Origin: Ophioderma brevispina
Lineage: Eukaryota; Echinodermata; Ophiuroidea; Amphilepidida; Ophiodermatidae
Assembly (NCBI GenBank): GCA_023653785.1
Contig: JAMKCH010084889.1
Coordinates: 31,967 to 95,966 of the forward strand
Direction: 5' to 3'
DNA: 64,000 bases
The translations under genes were made by a program, and so were the position numbers. Below the pieces are notes generated by a model. It saw only the letters and a program-made list of their open reading frames with translations, did no database searches and was not told the origin of the DNA. Below are positions 32,362 through 44,220 of the stretch, in pieces. Position 1 is the stretch's first letter. Each line of letters starts with the position of its first letter.

Positions 32362-33037
32362 CAAGTGGCTGACACGTACACAACAACTTGTTAACATATT
32401 CGGACCCGGTCAAATAGCGTTGATTTGGATTTTTTTGTACACTGGATATTGCGCAAAATACTTGGCCTATCGTAACGATTTACGCACCAAAATATTCCTA
32501 ACTAAATTGTCTAGTTAGCTGACTAGTTTATAATGTAGGTTTATGTTTGGAAAAAGACGAAAAAACGTGCAAAAAATACGTGAAAAATTCTTACCTTATT
32601 AGCTGGCTCAATTCTCGATTGCTGCTGTCAAGTCATGCCACACGCCATGCTTACAAAAACTAGTGAGCTAATTGGTCTTTTTTGTCAGGAACCCATTTCT
32701 AACATCAGATCGACCACCTGATTCGTCGTTTTCGCGATATCCAAGGTACCGCGAAACCGTTTTTTCATTCCTTGTTCAGCTAATCGCAGAGCCTTTAATA
32801 CAGCGTCTGACTGCTAGGGAGTCCCATGACGTAGCGCATGTCTAAGAATAGCCGGCCAATTAGCGATGCGGAAACGGAATTGGTGGCGCTGTGTCCCAGC
32901 AGTACAGATTCTATTGGAGCGTAATTGGTGTGAATCTCACAAAATCCCACGCACTGAGACAGCACTGAGTGAGAAAACTGCACCAAAATCACGGATGTAG
33001 CGATGACGTAATCAAACGAACACCGTCAGCGACACCG

Positions 33038-33110
33038 TCGTAGCGTGGTATCACCGGTCATAAGACTGGGGGCCGAAGGGTTCCTGGTTCGAGACCGACC
33101 CGAGTTTCCG
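33038..33110 (+). repeat. tRNA-derived SINE head
   Basis: TAGCGTGGTATCACCGGTCA resembles an A-box region and GGTTCCTGGTTCGAGACCGA contains a good B box (GGTTCGAGACC). Spacing fits a tRNA, but the flanks do not form an acceptor stem and a pyrimidine-rich body (CTTTTCTTCTTCC) follows, so a SINE is more likely than a tRNA gene. Confidence 0.5.
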
Positions 33111-33255
33111 ACTTTTCTTCTTCCACTCTTCCCTCATTCCTTCATTCACTCCCCGGGAAAACAGATGTGGCGTTAGGGTTAACCTTAAAATGCTTCTTAC
33201 CTACAAGGGTATTCCTGGACAAATGCCGTCATACGTGTCCGAATGCCACTCTTTG

Positions 33256-33373
33256 CACTGGCATACACCCGGGGGCGGAAGGACCTATAATAGCCAAATA
33301 TGAGCTGATTGTGCATATTTTGGCATGAACCCCCGGGGCACGCGCCCCGAAAGCACCCCAAGATACGCCACTG
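33256..33373. mobile_element. Short MITE with CAGTGGCGTA-type ends
   Basis: The right end AAGATACGCCACTG reads CAGTGGCGTATCTTGGGG on the minus strand, a terminal motif common in hAT-like elements. The left end CACTGGCATACACCCGGGGG is a diverged partner. CTTTG lies on both sides (33251-33255 and 33374-33378). Removing it brings the LINE text V-S-E and the following block together. Confidence 0.6.
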
Positions 33374-33664
33374 CTTTGTATATTATATCCCTGGCAGGCC
33401 AGGCGCGTGCGGTCTAAAGATGACAGGACGCTCCTCACTCTTCCTCTCGTACAAAAAGGGCAATGGCCGACAGAGCTTTCGGCAATTAACCCTTTGCCCA
33501 TCTGTGTTTGCCACTCAATGTTCAATTTGTTACCTTTAAGAAAGCTCTAAAACTTCGCTTATTTCCTAAGAGTTGAGTATGTCCTGAAATTGACATTGCC
33601 TCACGTCAATTTTTTGTCTTATATTGCTGCTGCATCGGATGGAAAAAGGCCTTAGATCGCTACC

Positions 33665-33830
33665 AACCAGAGTCGGTCGGAATAATAAAATTTGCAATTG
33701 TAGATAAATTCATTGGGTTGTGTACATCATGAAAATATTGATGGCAAAATTAATAATTGGGTTGTGTACATCATGAAAATACTTGATGGCAAAATTAAAT
33801 TTAGTGATGGCAATTTGTATTTAAGCCATC
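33665..33830 (+). repeat. Fragment of the 58150-59670 long-inverted-repeat family
   Basis: GGTCGGAATAATAAAATTTGCAAT, ATTGGGTTGTGTACATCATGAAAAT, TTGATGGCAAAATTAA and AGTGATGGCAATTTG correspond to the reverse complement of about 59505-59620. The segment ATTGGGTTGTGTACATCATG.. is repeated in tandem with a 44-bp period (33712 and 33756). Confidence 0.7.
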
Positions 33831-33879
33831 ATTTTTTTTTTCAACGGAAGGAAGGACATAAATCATGTAAATTGGACAT

Positions 33880-34030
33880 CCATAGATCCCCTTTGTTTTC
33901 CGGTTGAGATTTTAGTTTCATTTACACACGTTCTCTTTGGGGGACTGTTAACGTTAATCTCTTGCGCAGTACTAATTTAGATAATATCTTTCGCAGTCTG
34001 TGACACCGTGGGAAATACTTTCCGAGCCGC
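33880..34030 (-). mobile_element. Fragment of the 453-bp Mutator-like MITE (51877-52329)
   Basis: CCATAGATCCCCTTTGTTTTCC, TTTCATTTACACACGTTCTCT, TAATTTAGATAATATCTTTCGC and AGTCTGTGACAC follow the reverse complement of about 51896-52045. It ends GGGAAATACTTTCCGAGCCGCC, a diverged terminal repeat. Only one end of the element is present. Confidence 0.7.
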
Positions 34031-34054
34031 CGAAACATCAGGCTCAGTCACACA

Positions 34055-35170
34055 GCCGATTTTTTGCTAGAAAACCACTTCCAGACTGTTCCAGACTGGT
34101 GCCGATTTTCCAATTTTCGAAAATCGTGAGCTGTTTTTCTTTTTCATGTGTAGTTTTGGCAAGGTCTGGGCCTGTTCTGTGCAGTCGTCTGTAGTCTTAC
34201 TCATTATTTGCTAGAAAACCGCTTCCAGACTGCTCAAGACTGGTGCCGATTGCCATTTTTTCGAAAATCGTGAGTAATTTTCCTTTTTCAGGTGTAGTTT
34301 TGGCCAAGTCTGGGACTGTCCTGTACAGTCTTCTGCAGTCTTGTGTGGTCGGGAGCACGTGGCAAATTTGATAAAAACCCGCCACGATTTTCTCTTGCAG
34401 CTTAAAAAAATCGTTTTGGAATCGGGAAGGTCGGCTTGAACACATGAGCGGTTTGGAAGCGGTAGCCGATGGTGCGCATCATGAGTGGTTGTGTGCAGTT
34501 GGAAAATGGTCGACAATGAGTCTGCTCCAAGAGGGAGAGACATGTTGAATCGGCGACTAAACTCGGCGACTACAGAAGATAAGTCGCCGATTTGCAGTCT
34601 TGGCAGCAACTTGTGCTGTCGTGTTAAGGTCTGCGACTGATTGAGAACTGAACAAGTGACATGCTTGATCGCCTACTGCTCGGCGATTGAGCATCTCTTG
34701 TCTTGTAATTTTAACAAGACTGCAACCGATTTGGAAAGAAATGTGGTCTTGTGTAGTTGGGAAGAGGTTGGGTCGCGTCGCGGGTTGTCTTCATGTGACG
34801 GGACCTTTCTTGGCGCCAACAACTCGGCGACCAATCGACGAGCAGTCTTGACAGCGACATGTCACAACTTGTGCCGTCGTTTCAAGGTCGGCGACAAATC
34901 GGTGATTGAACAAGTGGCGTCGCCAATTAAACATGCTGGATCGTGTTGATTCCATGATGCTGTCGCCTACTGCTCGGCGTTTCAGCCTCACTTGTCTCGT
35001 TGACGACGGGGATACTCGCAGACTAATCATCCCTGGTCGGGATAAAAATTGTAAATTTTGCAAGTTTTGAACAAGACTGCTGTAGCAGATTTTGAAAAAA
35101 ATGCGGTCTTGTGTAGTCTGGAAGTGGTTGGTCGGAGCTGTCTTCTGTGTGACGATACCTTAGACACTGA
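34055..35170. repeat. GC-rich block with a 144-bp tandem duplication and related words
   Basis: GCTAGAAAACCACTTCCAGACTG (34066) recurs at 34210 with a 144-bp period. Shared following words are CTGGTGCCGATT, TTCGAAAATCGTGAG and GTGTAGTTTTGG. Further right, variants of GCGGTCTTGTGTAG(T)..GGAAG.GGTTGG and many TCGGCGA/TCGCCGA words recur to about 35130. Base composition is clearly higher in G+C than the surroundings. Open frames on both strands show no domain, so I call it repeat. An AATAAAAG word follows at about 35193. Confidence 0.55.
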
Positions 35171-35179
35171 ATCAGTTCT

Positions 35180-36020
35180 ATGCACGGCAAATCAATAAAA
35201 GCGTGAACAAGATAGGATCCAATGGTTTGACAAACTTTTATTGTCAAAATGAAGTGTGTCTTTATACTCTAACTTAAGAACATAATTTCAAACGCTAATT
35301 AAGGTCACTTTCTATTAATTAAATAGTATAATATAAATATTTTTCATAGCAGACTTTTTCTGCAACTAAGTTTGTTCAGGAACAGAAAACATTGCATTGC
35401 CATAAAGTATATCTTCTAACAGATAGAAGAAATCTACAAGTTGCAAACTTGAACATGGCTAGAGCTCAAAATTCCATATCATTTTTTAAAACTGTCAGCA
35501 TTTAAAATTGATCTCTTTATTGATGGAAAAGTAAGAACCTCATTATGCAATGAAGTTGCAAACCAATTGAGGCATGCATTACGATTTGGAGTAAATAGAA
35601 ACCTGACGTTCATTCACCCAGAGTGTACCAACAGGGAAGAAAATTGGTTTTACTATTATGCAATCTGTTTACAAACCACAACATGTTATGTACTCCCAAT
35701 ATAATCCCCTCTCTAAAAGGGATGACCTGATTTAAGTATATTAAGTTTCATCTTGAAAGATAGCCTTCACCCCAAAACTCATCTTGTAAAGTTTCCGCGA
35801 TATTTCAAAACATGAACCAGCTTTGATGTGAGAGCTAAAAACGTGATTTGAAATTGAAATCCCCAAAGAGTACTCTGTAAAAAATTAATGATGGTCGACC
35901 AAGATGGGTCACATTTTCGCTCTTAACTTTCAAGCCGAACATCCTTTGGCCCAAGATTTCACAGGGTACACGAGGGAAAAATAGTAGTTTTCTTTCACAT
36001 ACCAAACATTTGACCCACTC
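35180..36020. other. No recognisable feature
   Basis: AT-rich sequence with no gene, splice-linked frame or repeat boundary recognised. Confidence 0.4.
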
Positions 36021-36029
36021 CCGGTTTTT

Positions 36030-36560
36030 TTAAACCAGTGTTCGGACCGACTGCGGATACGGCAATGTTGCCGTAGACCGCAATGTGTGTGACCGGCAAA
36101 CCGGCCAGTGTGTTTCCCACAATGCATTGCAAAGGCGCGGTTAAATTTAAAGTGGTAAGTTAATTGAAATGGGATTTTTAGATAAAGAAGTGATTGTAAA
36201 CAAAGTATTCGTCAACATAATGTTTTGTTTAATACGAATGAAAAAAATTATTTTGTGCTATAAAAAACGATTTTAACCTAAAATTTCATATAAAAAGTAA
36301 AAAGTGACAAATTATGGAATTTTCCAATTTTACCCACAACCCCAAAGCGTGAAATTTTTTGGTTCCTGGGTGAAAATTTGGCGACATAAAATAACATTGC
36401 CATGGGTAAATATGGACGTCCCCGCTACAAAAAAAAAAGTCCCCATCCATAGAATCGTTTAGGTTTCCGAAATTTGTGGGGATGCTGTTTTTATGTGCCT
36501 GACACTGGCAATATATCTGCCGGCTGCGGCAACATGCCGGATCCGGCAGTCGGCCCGAAA
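36030..36560. repeat. Inverted-repeat pair, GC-rich ends
   Basis: GGACCGACTGCGGATACGGC..TGTTGCCG near 36044-36075 is mirrored by the complement of CGGCAACATGCCGGATCC..GGCAGTCGGCCC at about 36527-36556. The interior is AT-rich without coding signal. Near the left arm TTTCCCACAATGCATTGC (36111-36128) resembles a ZNF143-type motif, which may be chance. Confidence 0.5.
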
Positions 36561-36599
36561 ACTGTAAATCTGGGGTTTTAGGGACGAGGCTTTTGGGCG

Positions 36600-39500
36600 A
36601 CGGACCATGGCCCTTTATAAAATTGAATCGTTTTCTGAACTTGCATCACAATGTAATGTAAACGGGATCACGCGCTTTCATTTTTTCAGGTGGTCTTCCC
36701 GGTAATATACATATTACCACATCTAGACAGTAAGCGGTTGATTTTGATAGTAGTATTTACGCGAGTTTGTAGTCCATGATAAGCTCCCCATAACCTATGA
36801 TACACTAGTATACCCCATATTTGCGGCAAGGCTTCGCTAGCCTTTCCGGGAACTATAGATTGGTTTTTGTTTTTATCTTTAACATGGGTCTAAACATGTC
36901 AAGTTGAAAGAAGCAGAGAATAATAAACATGTCATAAAATATTTCGTTTTAGAGCTGGAATAAAAGACCAACCATATGGGGATATTTGCAAATGAAATAC
37001 GAACTATTTATAAACATTACGGATTGACTATGCGTACAGAGGCCGATGAGATTGCTTTGATTGCATGCCCCCGTCTTCGAAAGATTTGCTCGATAACTTG
37101 CTGCAGCTGTGAAAGTTGCCAGGGGAATAAGTTGTGACCGATACATCAGAAGAGGAAGGTTTGGTCCGCTAAAATCCAAGTACCGACATGATATTGTTGA
37201 CACACACACTCGTTTTTCCTTTCATCTGCCATTGTTTATATTGTAAACGTATGGTAAAAACACGATGCACGACGTGCGGGTGTCATGATCCGGATCATGG
37301 GACCTGGCTGGAGCTCCGAGCTGCTGTACTTTCGTGTACACCCCCGGTGTAATAAACTGAGTGTCCCCCATGAGAGAGTGTCCTAGCTACAGCAACATGT
37401 ATAGACGTAATAGACAGGCATTTGGCCAGCAGTGTTGAAACAATTATGCATAGAGCACTCAGTGGAGAACCAATATACAGACTGGGTGATAGGAACACAG
37501 TCAGATCACACGGCACGGTGTTATTAGACACGCGGTTTCCACTGTTAACTGTTCTAGACAAGGCCTAAGAACTAAGCTAGGATTAGGCCTGACTACAATA
37601 ATATTTTAGAAATTAAACACTTCTAAACTACATTACAAATCCCTAAAAGCAATACAAAATACAGCATAAAAAAACAATAAAATTAAGATTTTAAAAACAC
37701 AAAATTTTGTTACCGTCTGTGTTCCCTTCCCTGACCAGCCACGTACTATGCCATGTATAAAGAAAAGATTCGTGCCCCGGGATTCGTGCTGCCATGCCGT
37801 GCCGGACTGCTCTGTCACTTGTCTAACAAAATGCACCAATTACTAGCACGAAAATTCGTCCATGCATTATACTGCATCTGGCCTTCGCTTATCATTGTGT
37901 CTTTCACTTAGGCGCTGGCATTATGAGGCATGATTGCAAACTGCAGTTCATCTGGGGACAGCCCGTACACCCGTGTGGTACAAAATACAATGGCCGACGG
38001 CCGCGATAACTTAAGTCTGCTTGGCGACTTTTCTTTTAATCCTCAATTTTTCACTGACTAAGGATTCTGAGACCAACATCAACACCTCACCAAGAAGTAA
38101 GAGATGTGGTCCACGGTTAAGCTAGTTGTGTGTAACCACAGCGCATACATGAATTATTTATGTGTACGAACAAACGTCCGCTGACTTTACCCTAACGAGA
38201 AGAAAAAATAAGAGCATCTTGCTTCGAACAGGGCGGCCTATAGTACAAATTAAATGATAAAATCAAGTGGCAAAATGATAAAGGACCAACAAAAGTCTCC
38301 ACCACTGTACTGTGAAAGTCCAAGATGATTCGTGCTACAAATTACCTTGTTTTTAACATATACGATGTATATAGTGAACTTTGTTATGGGTCTCGCTGGC
38401 TTAGGAAATTTGATTCATAAAGCTGTCTTTTGGACAATTACTGCATGTGGGAGTTAATGTTTCAGGCTAGAGTCGCTATGTTTGCGCCGAATGAATGGAA
38501 AAACATTTGGTGTACACTTTCTTCAGCACTGATTTTCTCGCAGATATGGATTTTCAAACTCTTCGCCAGGCCGTTTTACAGTGCATGACTGCGGATATCG
38601 CCGCGCTGGGGATGTTCGTTAACTTTCAGCATGATTGTGGTTTCGATAGAAATAAATCGCAAAACCCCAAACTCTTTATTTAATGGATCAAATTCGTTAT
38701 TATTGTTGTCTCTATATGCGTTTGCATTTGTTGTTTTTACGAATAAACAAGCTTAATCACACAGCTGATTTTGTTGTTGACTGAAGTTTTTGAAAAGGGC
38801 AAATCACATAGGCTAATTGTTGCGCGTAGTGCATTTTGTGGCAAAGATTGTTTCCACGTTGTTTACAGGGGTGTTACAAGCGGTGTTGTCCCTTTTGATC
38901 TAAAAAACGATCTCACCAAAATATTTAGAAAAAAATGTTAAAACTATTTAGAATACATAAATACGGTCAATGTGGTGATTTGAACGACGACATGGAATAA
39001 TGCTGGGTTGTACAATTTTTTTTTTCCGTCGTGAACGGCGGCCGCCTGCGGCGGATTCCGATTCCATTCCCCTCAGACATTATCCAGTGGAACAGTTAAA
39101 TCAATCACAGAGCAAGCCTATAGAATACGGGAAAATACCTTAGTAAATTTTATTCGTAGATTTTCTACCGGTAAATATCTGTACCGGTGTTTAAAAAAGA
39201 GAACCCTCAAAGCGCCCTCTATTCACGAGAAAATCACCTCTGTAAAGTGCATTTCGTTAGGTGCGACACCGAAAACTCTTTCCAAAAGGACCCAATTCAC
39301 GGAGTTATGGCCGATTGAATATGTGTACCACTTAATGACTTTAGCTGTCTTTGACAATATAAAATCATTCTTTTGTTTATGTTTCTTTTGTTTTTTGCGA
39401 CAGGGTATTCTGATATTGATATTGTGAATAATACACGCCATTTCAGATCCCGTGTTTTATTCTGAAGGATTTTGTTCCGAAAGGTCGGTTTTATTTCCGA

Positions 39501-40560
39501 AGGACGTAATCCGACAGTTTTATTCAAAAAAGTGGTTTTTTCGACTTTCGAAACACACCCCTGGACTAAAACATCTGACTACAAACCTATAAAACATCAA
39601 CTTGTGTTACGACCTTCGACCAAATGACCATTTTTGCCTTTTTTCAGAAATACAAACCCTTCGGGAAAAAAAAAACATTTTGCTAAAAGTCTTGCTAATG
39701 ACTGGCTTCGGAGTTATTTCTCTGGTAGCAGCAACGAGTTCTATTTAATCAACCCTTCCTAATCCATTGATGTCAATGTGATTCCCAAGGCCGATTTATG
39801 GACTTATTAGTTCTTTGTACGTAAATGAACCTTCCATTATGCCTAACATACCTTTATTTGTTTTGTTTGGCAGATGACACCAATATTTTATTTCCACCAT
39901 GACCCATGACTCTTGCCCTGATAAAACCGGTTCAAATTAAATAAACTTTCTCCGAATATTGAAACTATATTTTTTTTTTAAATAAACACAGTAACACTCC
40001 CTATTAACTAAACCTTAAAATGTGTACAGCATACAACAAGTGATAGTACTATTTTTTGGTGTTCCATTGATTCTAATTACAGCCTGACTCAGGATTTCGA
40101 AATATCTTTTTTTGTTAGTAATTAAAAGTCAACAACAACTTAGTATCACCTAAAATGCTCAATACCGTGTATAAAAAAATTTTCCGGATCCGGATTTTTA
40201 CAAGTTCGATTTTTTATAATGAGGACTTCGATTTTGATCTTAGTTATTTCACACACAGTGGATTTTATATGAAACAAGCAATTAGTTATGCAAAAAACAC
40301 AATTGGTTTGGAGTCAGCTTTAACTTGGCAACTCACACAAAACATTTCTAAAGTATATCTCAACTCATAATGGTGTCATCCGCAAATTCCGTTCCTCTTT
40401 ACTAGCAAGAATCCTTACCTATTTTCATAATTCTCTTTTATCAACACATTTCATCCGTGCAATGATCTGGGCCGATCTTAACAATTCTTCTCCCTCTATT
40501 TCTACACTTTAAAGACCCTAAAAATATATGATGATTTGGGGATAAATTCCAGCAGTGCAT
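36600..40560. other. No recognisable gene
   Basis: About 4 kb without a convincing gene. An 88-codon minus-strand frame at 37295-37561 and a 62-codon plus frame at 38495-38683 have no recognisable domain, repeat partner or splice context. A GC-rich GGCGGCCGCCTGCGGCGG patch lies at about 39037-39055. Confidence 0.4.
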
Positions 40561-40609
40561 TTGCATGTACCGGCATCATAACAACATTTAGGCCAACCAG
40601 CCCTCATTA

Positions 40610-41010
40610 ATGGAACATTCTTTAATACGACCTACCCTGTTCGCGATTATGAAACAAGGAAATGTTTACACCCAATCAATTAACCCTTCTAAAACCGTGC
40701 TTGCTGGTAACACGTCTGCATCCCGAGGCCCATTACTTTGGAAAAATATTCCTACTCCTATCAAATCATCATCATCTTCCATTGCTTCACTAAAAGCAAA
40801 GTTGAAGAAATATTAAATAGACTGTTATTCCACATGGTTCCATGTATCCATTTTGGTTTACTATTCGCGTTATTGTGTGTTCGGATTACTGTGTATGTCC
40901 TGTTTTGTCTTATATATCTGTTTCTATCTTGTCTGTTATTGTTTTCACTTACGTAATTGCAAATTATATAAATTCTGTAACATTATTACCATTGTTATCA
41001 TTATTATTAT
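40610..41010 (+). pseudogene. LINE ORF2 C-terminus and 3' UTR
   Basis: The plus frame 40610-40816 ends with S-I-N-P-S-K-T-V-L-A-G, then R-G-P-L-L-W-K-N-I-P-T-P-I-K, then S-I-A-S-L-K-A-K-L-K-K-Y and a stop. This is the LINE tail pattern (G-P-x-L-W-N-x-L-P..S-F-K-x-x-L-K-K) seen also at 4323-4550. A pyrimidine-rich 3' UTR and ATTATTATTATT text (about 40980-41010) follow. Severely 5'-truncated. Confidence 0.6.
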
Positions 41011-41382
41011 ACTATCATTTATAACTGGTAATTTAAAGGGACATTTCGTGATTCCAACACCTTCTGTTTTATCCATTTTTCACTAGATATCCTTGAGAAA
41101 ACATTATTCACAACTTTTTAGTTGATCCCGACCTTGCGGATTGTGTTATGAGCAAATGCTTTACTTGTTTTGCACGGTCCCATAGGCAACTATGCTATAA
41201 TTTCTGTCCGTTTACGGTCAGAAAATACAAAATTGCGAATTTCTTACAGATACGACCGAATTTGTACGTAAGATTAGGTACACATGGATTACTATATTGT
41301 TCACTTTACATTATTATCATTTTATATTTACTCTCATGTTTCTACTATTGATGATTGATAGACAAATAAAAATCTGAAATCT

Positions 41383-41452
41383 GTTTGTGTGTGTGTGTGT
41401 GCCTGTGTGTGTTCGTGGGTGTGTGTGTTTGTGTGTATGTGTGTGTGTGTGT
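41383..41452. repeat. (GT)n-rich microsatellite
   Basis: About 70 bp of mostly GT dinucleotides with interruptions, directly after AATAAAAATCTGAAATCTG, which looks like a retroelement 3' end. The open frame across it (Cys/Val-rich) is an artefact of the repeat. Confidence 0.9.
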
Positions 41453-41546
41453 GCGCGGCTCGCACCTTAGACAAACTTTACACTCTGGCTCATAATTTCT
41501 TGAACATAACAATCTCGCGCGTTGATCGTTACGAGTATGTGTCTAC

Positions 41547-41719
41547 GTGCAACACGGGTTGGTACATTTACTGCACCCACTTTGCCTGCTCCCAGTTGAA
41601 TTCAGCAGCCTTGACGGAATAAAGTGCACGTGATACTGTACTTTATTCCGTCAAGGCTGCTCAATTCAACTGGGAGCAGACAAAGTGGGGTCACAAAATG
41701 TACCAACCGGTGCAACACG
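41547..41719. mobile_element. Hairpin MITE, copy 2, with 10-bp target duplication
   Basis: GTGCAACACG at 41547-41556 and again at 41710-41719 brackets a 153-bp element that begins GGTTGGTACATTT and ends AAATGTACCAACC. The arms carry CTGCTCCCAGTTGAATTCAG and CAGCCTTGACGGAATAAAGT, repeated inverted on the other side with few mismatches. It is the same family as 1864-2019. A 9-10 bp duplication and near full-length hairpin suggest a Mutator-like MITE (inference). Confidence 0.85.
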
Positions 41720-42840
41720 ATGGTGCGCCGTTTTGGCGGGGAAGCGGGCGTACGTTCTAAACTCTCCAAGAAAATATGAGTCAGAGAATAGGAAACAATA
41801 TTCTAAATTGCTTCAAATGCATACAAACAATTTATCCACATACATTTTGAAGTAGACTTGGCATGAGACCGTCTTGCTCATTTGGCTCATTGTGTCCATC
41901 ATAAATGTGTTAGTTTGACTAATGTTGTTTTTCACCTATGTCGTATGGATATATATCCGCCTTCACATCCTGATAACCAGATTGTTTCCTTGTATATGCT
42001 ATATTGACCTGTTTCATTTTCATATTGCTGTACTTGCACTTTAGATTAGGTAGCTTTAGATTGTATCTACCATTTCTGTGATGCCGATTATACCTGCATT
42101 TAACTATTTTTACCGATACAAAATTAAACTTCCAAGCTGTGTATATGAATCCACCTCTTACTGTCTACACATCTTTAAAAAATACACTTAGACATTACTT
42201 AAAACAGTACTACATTCACGACATTGTTTCAACACCTTAAACAATTCAATCACGGACTATTTCTTCACATTTTATTATTAGCTTCGTAGCAGCACAAAAC
42301 AATGAAAAATTTGCCTGATTATCTGGGGCAACTGGATCATACAGTCACCATCTTATACTCCATTTGGTCAAGGAGAGAAAGAGCCATTGTTATTACCTAT
42401 TCAGTTGAATAAGATTTCGGTGTTTATCACTACCCCGATTAGAATTGGGGTATTTTTTCATGACGCAAAGCACAAGAATACTCTTGTACTCTTGCCCCGA
42501 CTAAAATTAAACCCTAGCTTCTACTGTGCGTTCAATTAACCCTTGACCGTATATGTTCATAATGTTTTCCGCAAAAGGGAGGAGAAACACGATGACCAAA
42601 ATTCTGAAAGAAAGTTGTTTGACAAACTGTGACCTAAATCTTTGTGCATAAACAAAATTACCTTACAGTAACTTGGGCGCGTAACCCCATTTTATTATTT
42701 ACCGTCATGTGGTGGGCATTGAATAGGTGTATTGGTATTTACAATATTACGATAGATGAAGCGAACTATGAAAAACATTTCTTGAAAATACATTTGCATA
42801 AGTCGTATACGCTGTCCGGTAATATTTCCCACGGTCTAGT
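41720..42840. other. No recognisable feature
   Basis: AT-rich sequence; no gene or repeat boundary recognised. Confidence 0.4.
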
Positions 42841-43190
42841 CTGTGCACTACGCAAAGATTATGTTATCAGACTCGTCACAGAGAATTTGTGTAACTTGAA
42901 ACTAAATTTCAAATATCTAGAAAAACGAAGGGGGTCTATGGATGTTTTTGCCGTCAGAAGTGTCCGTGTTATTATGTTTTTTTTTAATAGGTATCGTCAT
43001 TGTTTTCTGAACCTATAGAACCTACGATAACATTACCTGTTTTTTTTTGTGGTCACTCTGTGCTCGCAGACACGGGAAAGTTACACGCCATCGCTCACGG
43101 TCGCATCCTTATTGCCATTAAATACCATTTTGATTGCATGAATGACGAAAACGTCGGCGAATACCCCTTGATTTTGGAGATTTGCTTAAC
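42840..43190 (+). mobile_element. Diverged copy of the 453-bp Mutator-like MITE
   Basis: TTATCAGACTCGTCACAGAGAAT, AACTAAATTTCAAATATCT, AAAACGAAGGGGGTCTATGGA, GAACCTATAGAACCTA and CTCGCAGACACGGGAAAGTT parallel 51975-52205 in the same order. The ends are not intact here. The 124-codon open frame at 42644-43018 runs into this repeat and is therefore not a gene. Confidence 0.7.
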
Positions 43191-43289
43191 AAACTCTTTA
43201 TATGTAAGCTCTCAGTTATGACTTCACTATGACGTCATATTGTTAAAACTTGATATGTTTTACTTTAGTTTGAAGAAAGGATATACACT

Positions 43290-44220
43290 GTTAGAACCTG
43301 TTTAAAATTTGCTGTTTAAAAAGAGGGTTGTTTAAATGCTGTTATGTTTAAGTTTTACACACGTTTTTTTAAGTTTTTACACAACATTGTTTAGGTTTCT
43401 TTCATAACATGTTGTCTTAAACAAGGTTGTATTAGTTTTTCAACAAGTTTTTAAACAACTCCTCCATCTTTAACCAACGGGCTGTTTACCGTGGTTATCG
43501 CTCAACTTGTTTAAAGTCAAATTAGAACAACTTGTTTACAAATTTAAACAACTGATGCTTAAACTTTTAAACACGTTGTTTAATTTTTAAACAAGTTTTT
43601 AATTTTGAAACAGTTGTTTAATTTTTTAACAATTTGCTAAAATTTTTTAACAAAGGTTGAGTCTATGACCTGGGGTAAACGTGGTGTCCGCGTATATCCA
43701 AAAAGGTGTTTAGGCGACGTTTTAAGCTAAGCGAACGTTTATATTTTGGATAAACGCAACGCTTAAGAACGCAATTCAGAAAGATTTAAAGTTTAAACGC
43801 TGTTTTAACTCCACCAAAATGCACCGAAAATTTAAAAGAGGAAGGGGTTAGTGTAAGAAAGTGTTTTAGTGTGTGTTCCGTCAAGTGCACGGTCATTGCA
43901 GTCCAATTGACAACGGCAATGGTGCGTAATCATTCTCGCCCCGTTGGTGTATAACCTTAACGCTACGGAAAGCCATCATGATACACTTTGTGCGCTCAAC
44001 CATTTTGAAAAACACATGAGCGCCTTTTATACACTTAAGTTAGCGTTTTAAATAACGACGGACGATGTACTCGTTGTTTTGTAAAGAGTCTGTTTAAGAA
44101 AGCAAGTGTTAAAATATTTTAAACGCGTTTTTGCTTAAACGCAATTTTAATAAACCGATTTTAAGCTAAAATCGGTTAGTAAACAAAGTTTCTGGAATAC
44201 GGACCTGTTTGTTAAAAATT
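43290..44220. repeat. TTTAAACA-rich tract and adjoining hairpin-rich repeat
   Basis: Between about 43300 and 43660 the words TTTAAAC, GTTTAAA and TTGTTTA recur at short irregular spacing. From 43680 to 44200 there is a different repeat with many TTAAACGC/GCGTTT words and a small hairpin ACCGATTTTAAGCTAAAATCGGTT (about 44155-44178). No coding signal. Confidence 0.5.

Larger units (their letters stand above)
31925..33560 (+). pseudogene. CR1/L2-like LINE 3' end split by later insertions
   Basis: At 31935-32060 one frame reads R-T-K-L-Q-L-I-L-Q-N-R-A-A-R-L-V-F-R, then P-L-F-K-E-L-H-W-L-Q, the usual 'LQ-NRAARLV..LHWLPV' of CR1/L2 ORF2. The text then stops making sense until about 33190, where M-L-L-T-Y-K-G-I-P-G-Q-M-P-S-Y-V-S-E matches the family's next block (L-T-Y-K-A-L-x-G-x-A-P-x-Y-I). 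It continues at about 33395 with R-R-V-R-S-K-D-D-R-T-L-L and at 33530 with V-T-F-K-K-A-L-K-L-R-L-F. The gaps hold the hairpin at 32215-32361, the tRNA-like head at 33040-33100 and the small element at 33256-33373. Confidence 0.75.

Noticed and set aside
33038..33110. Functional tRNA gene
   Set aside because: Good B box but no acceptor stem, and a SINE-like body follows.
34211..34609. 132-codon minus-strand open frame
   Set aside because: Lies across the 144-bp tandem duplication and GC-rich repeat block; no domain.
41389..41622. Cys/Val-rich open frame
   Set aside because: Product of the GT microsatellite and the adjoining MITE.
42644..43018. 124-codon plus-strand open frame
   Set aside because: Its second half is a copy of the non-coding 453-bp MITE family.
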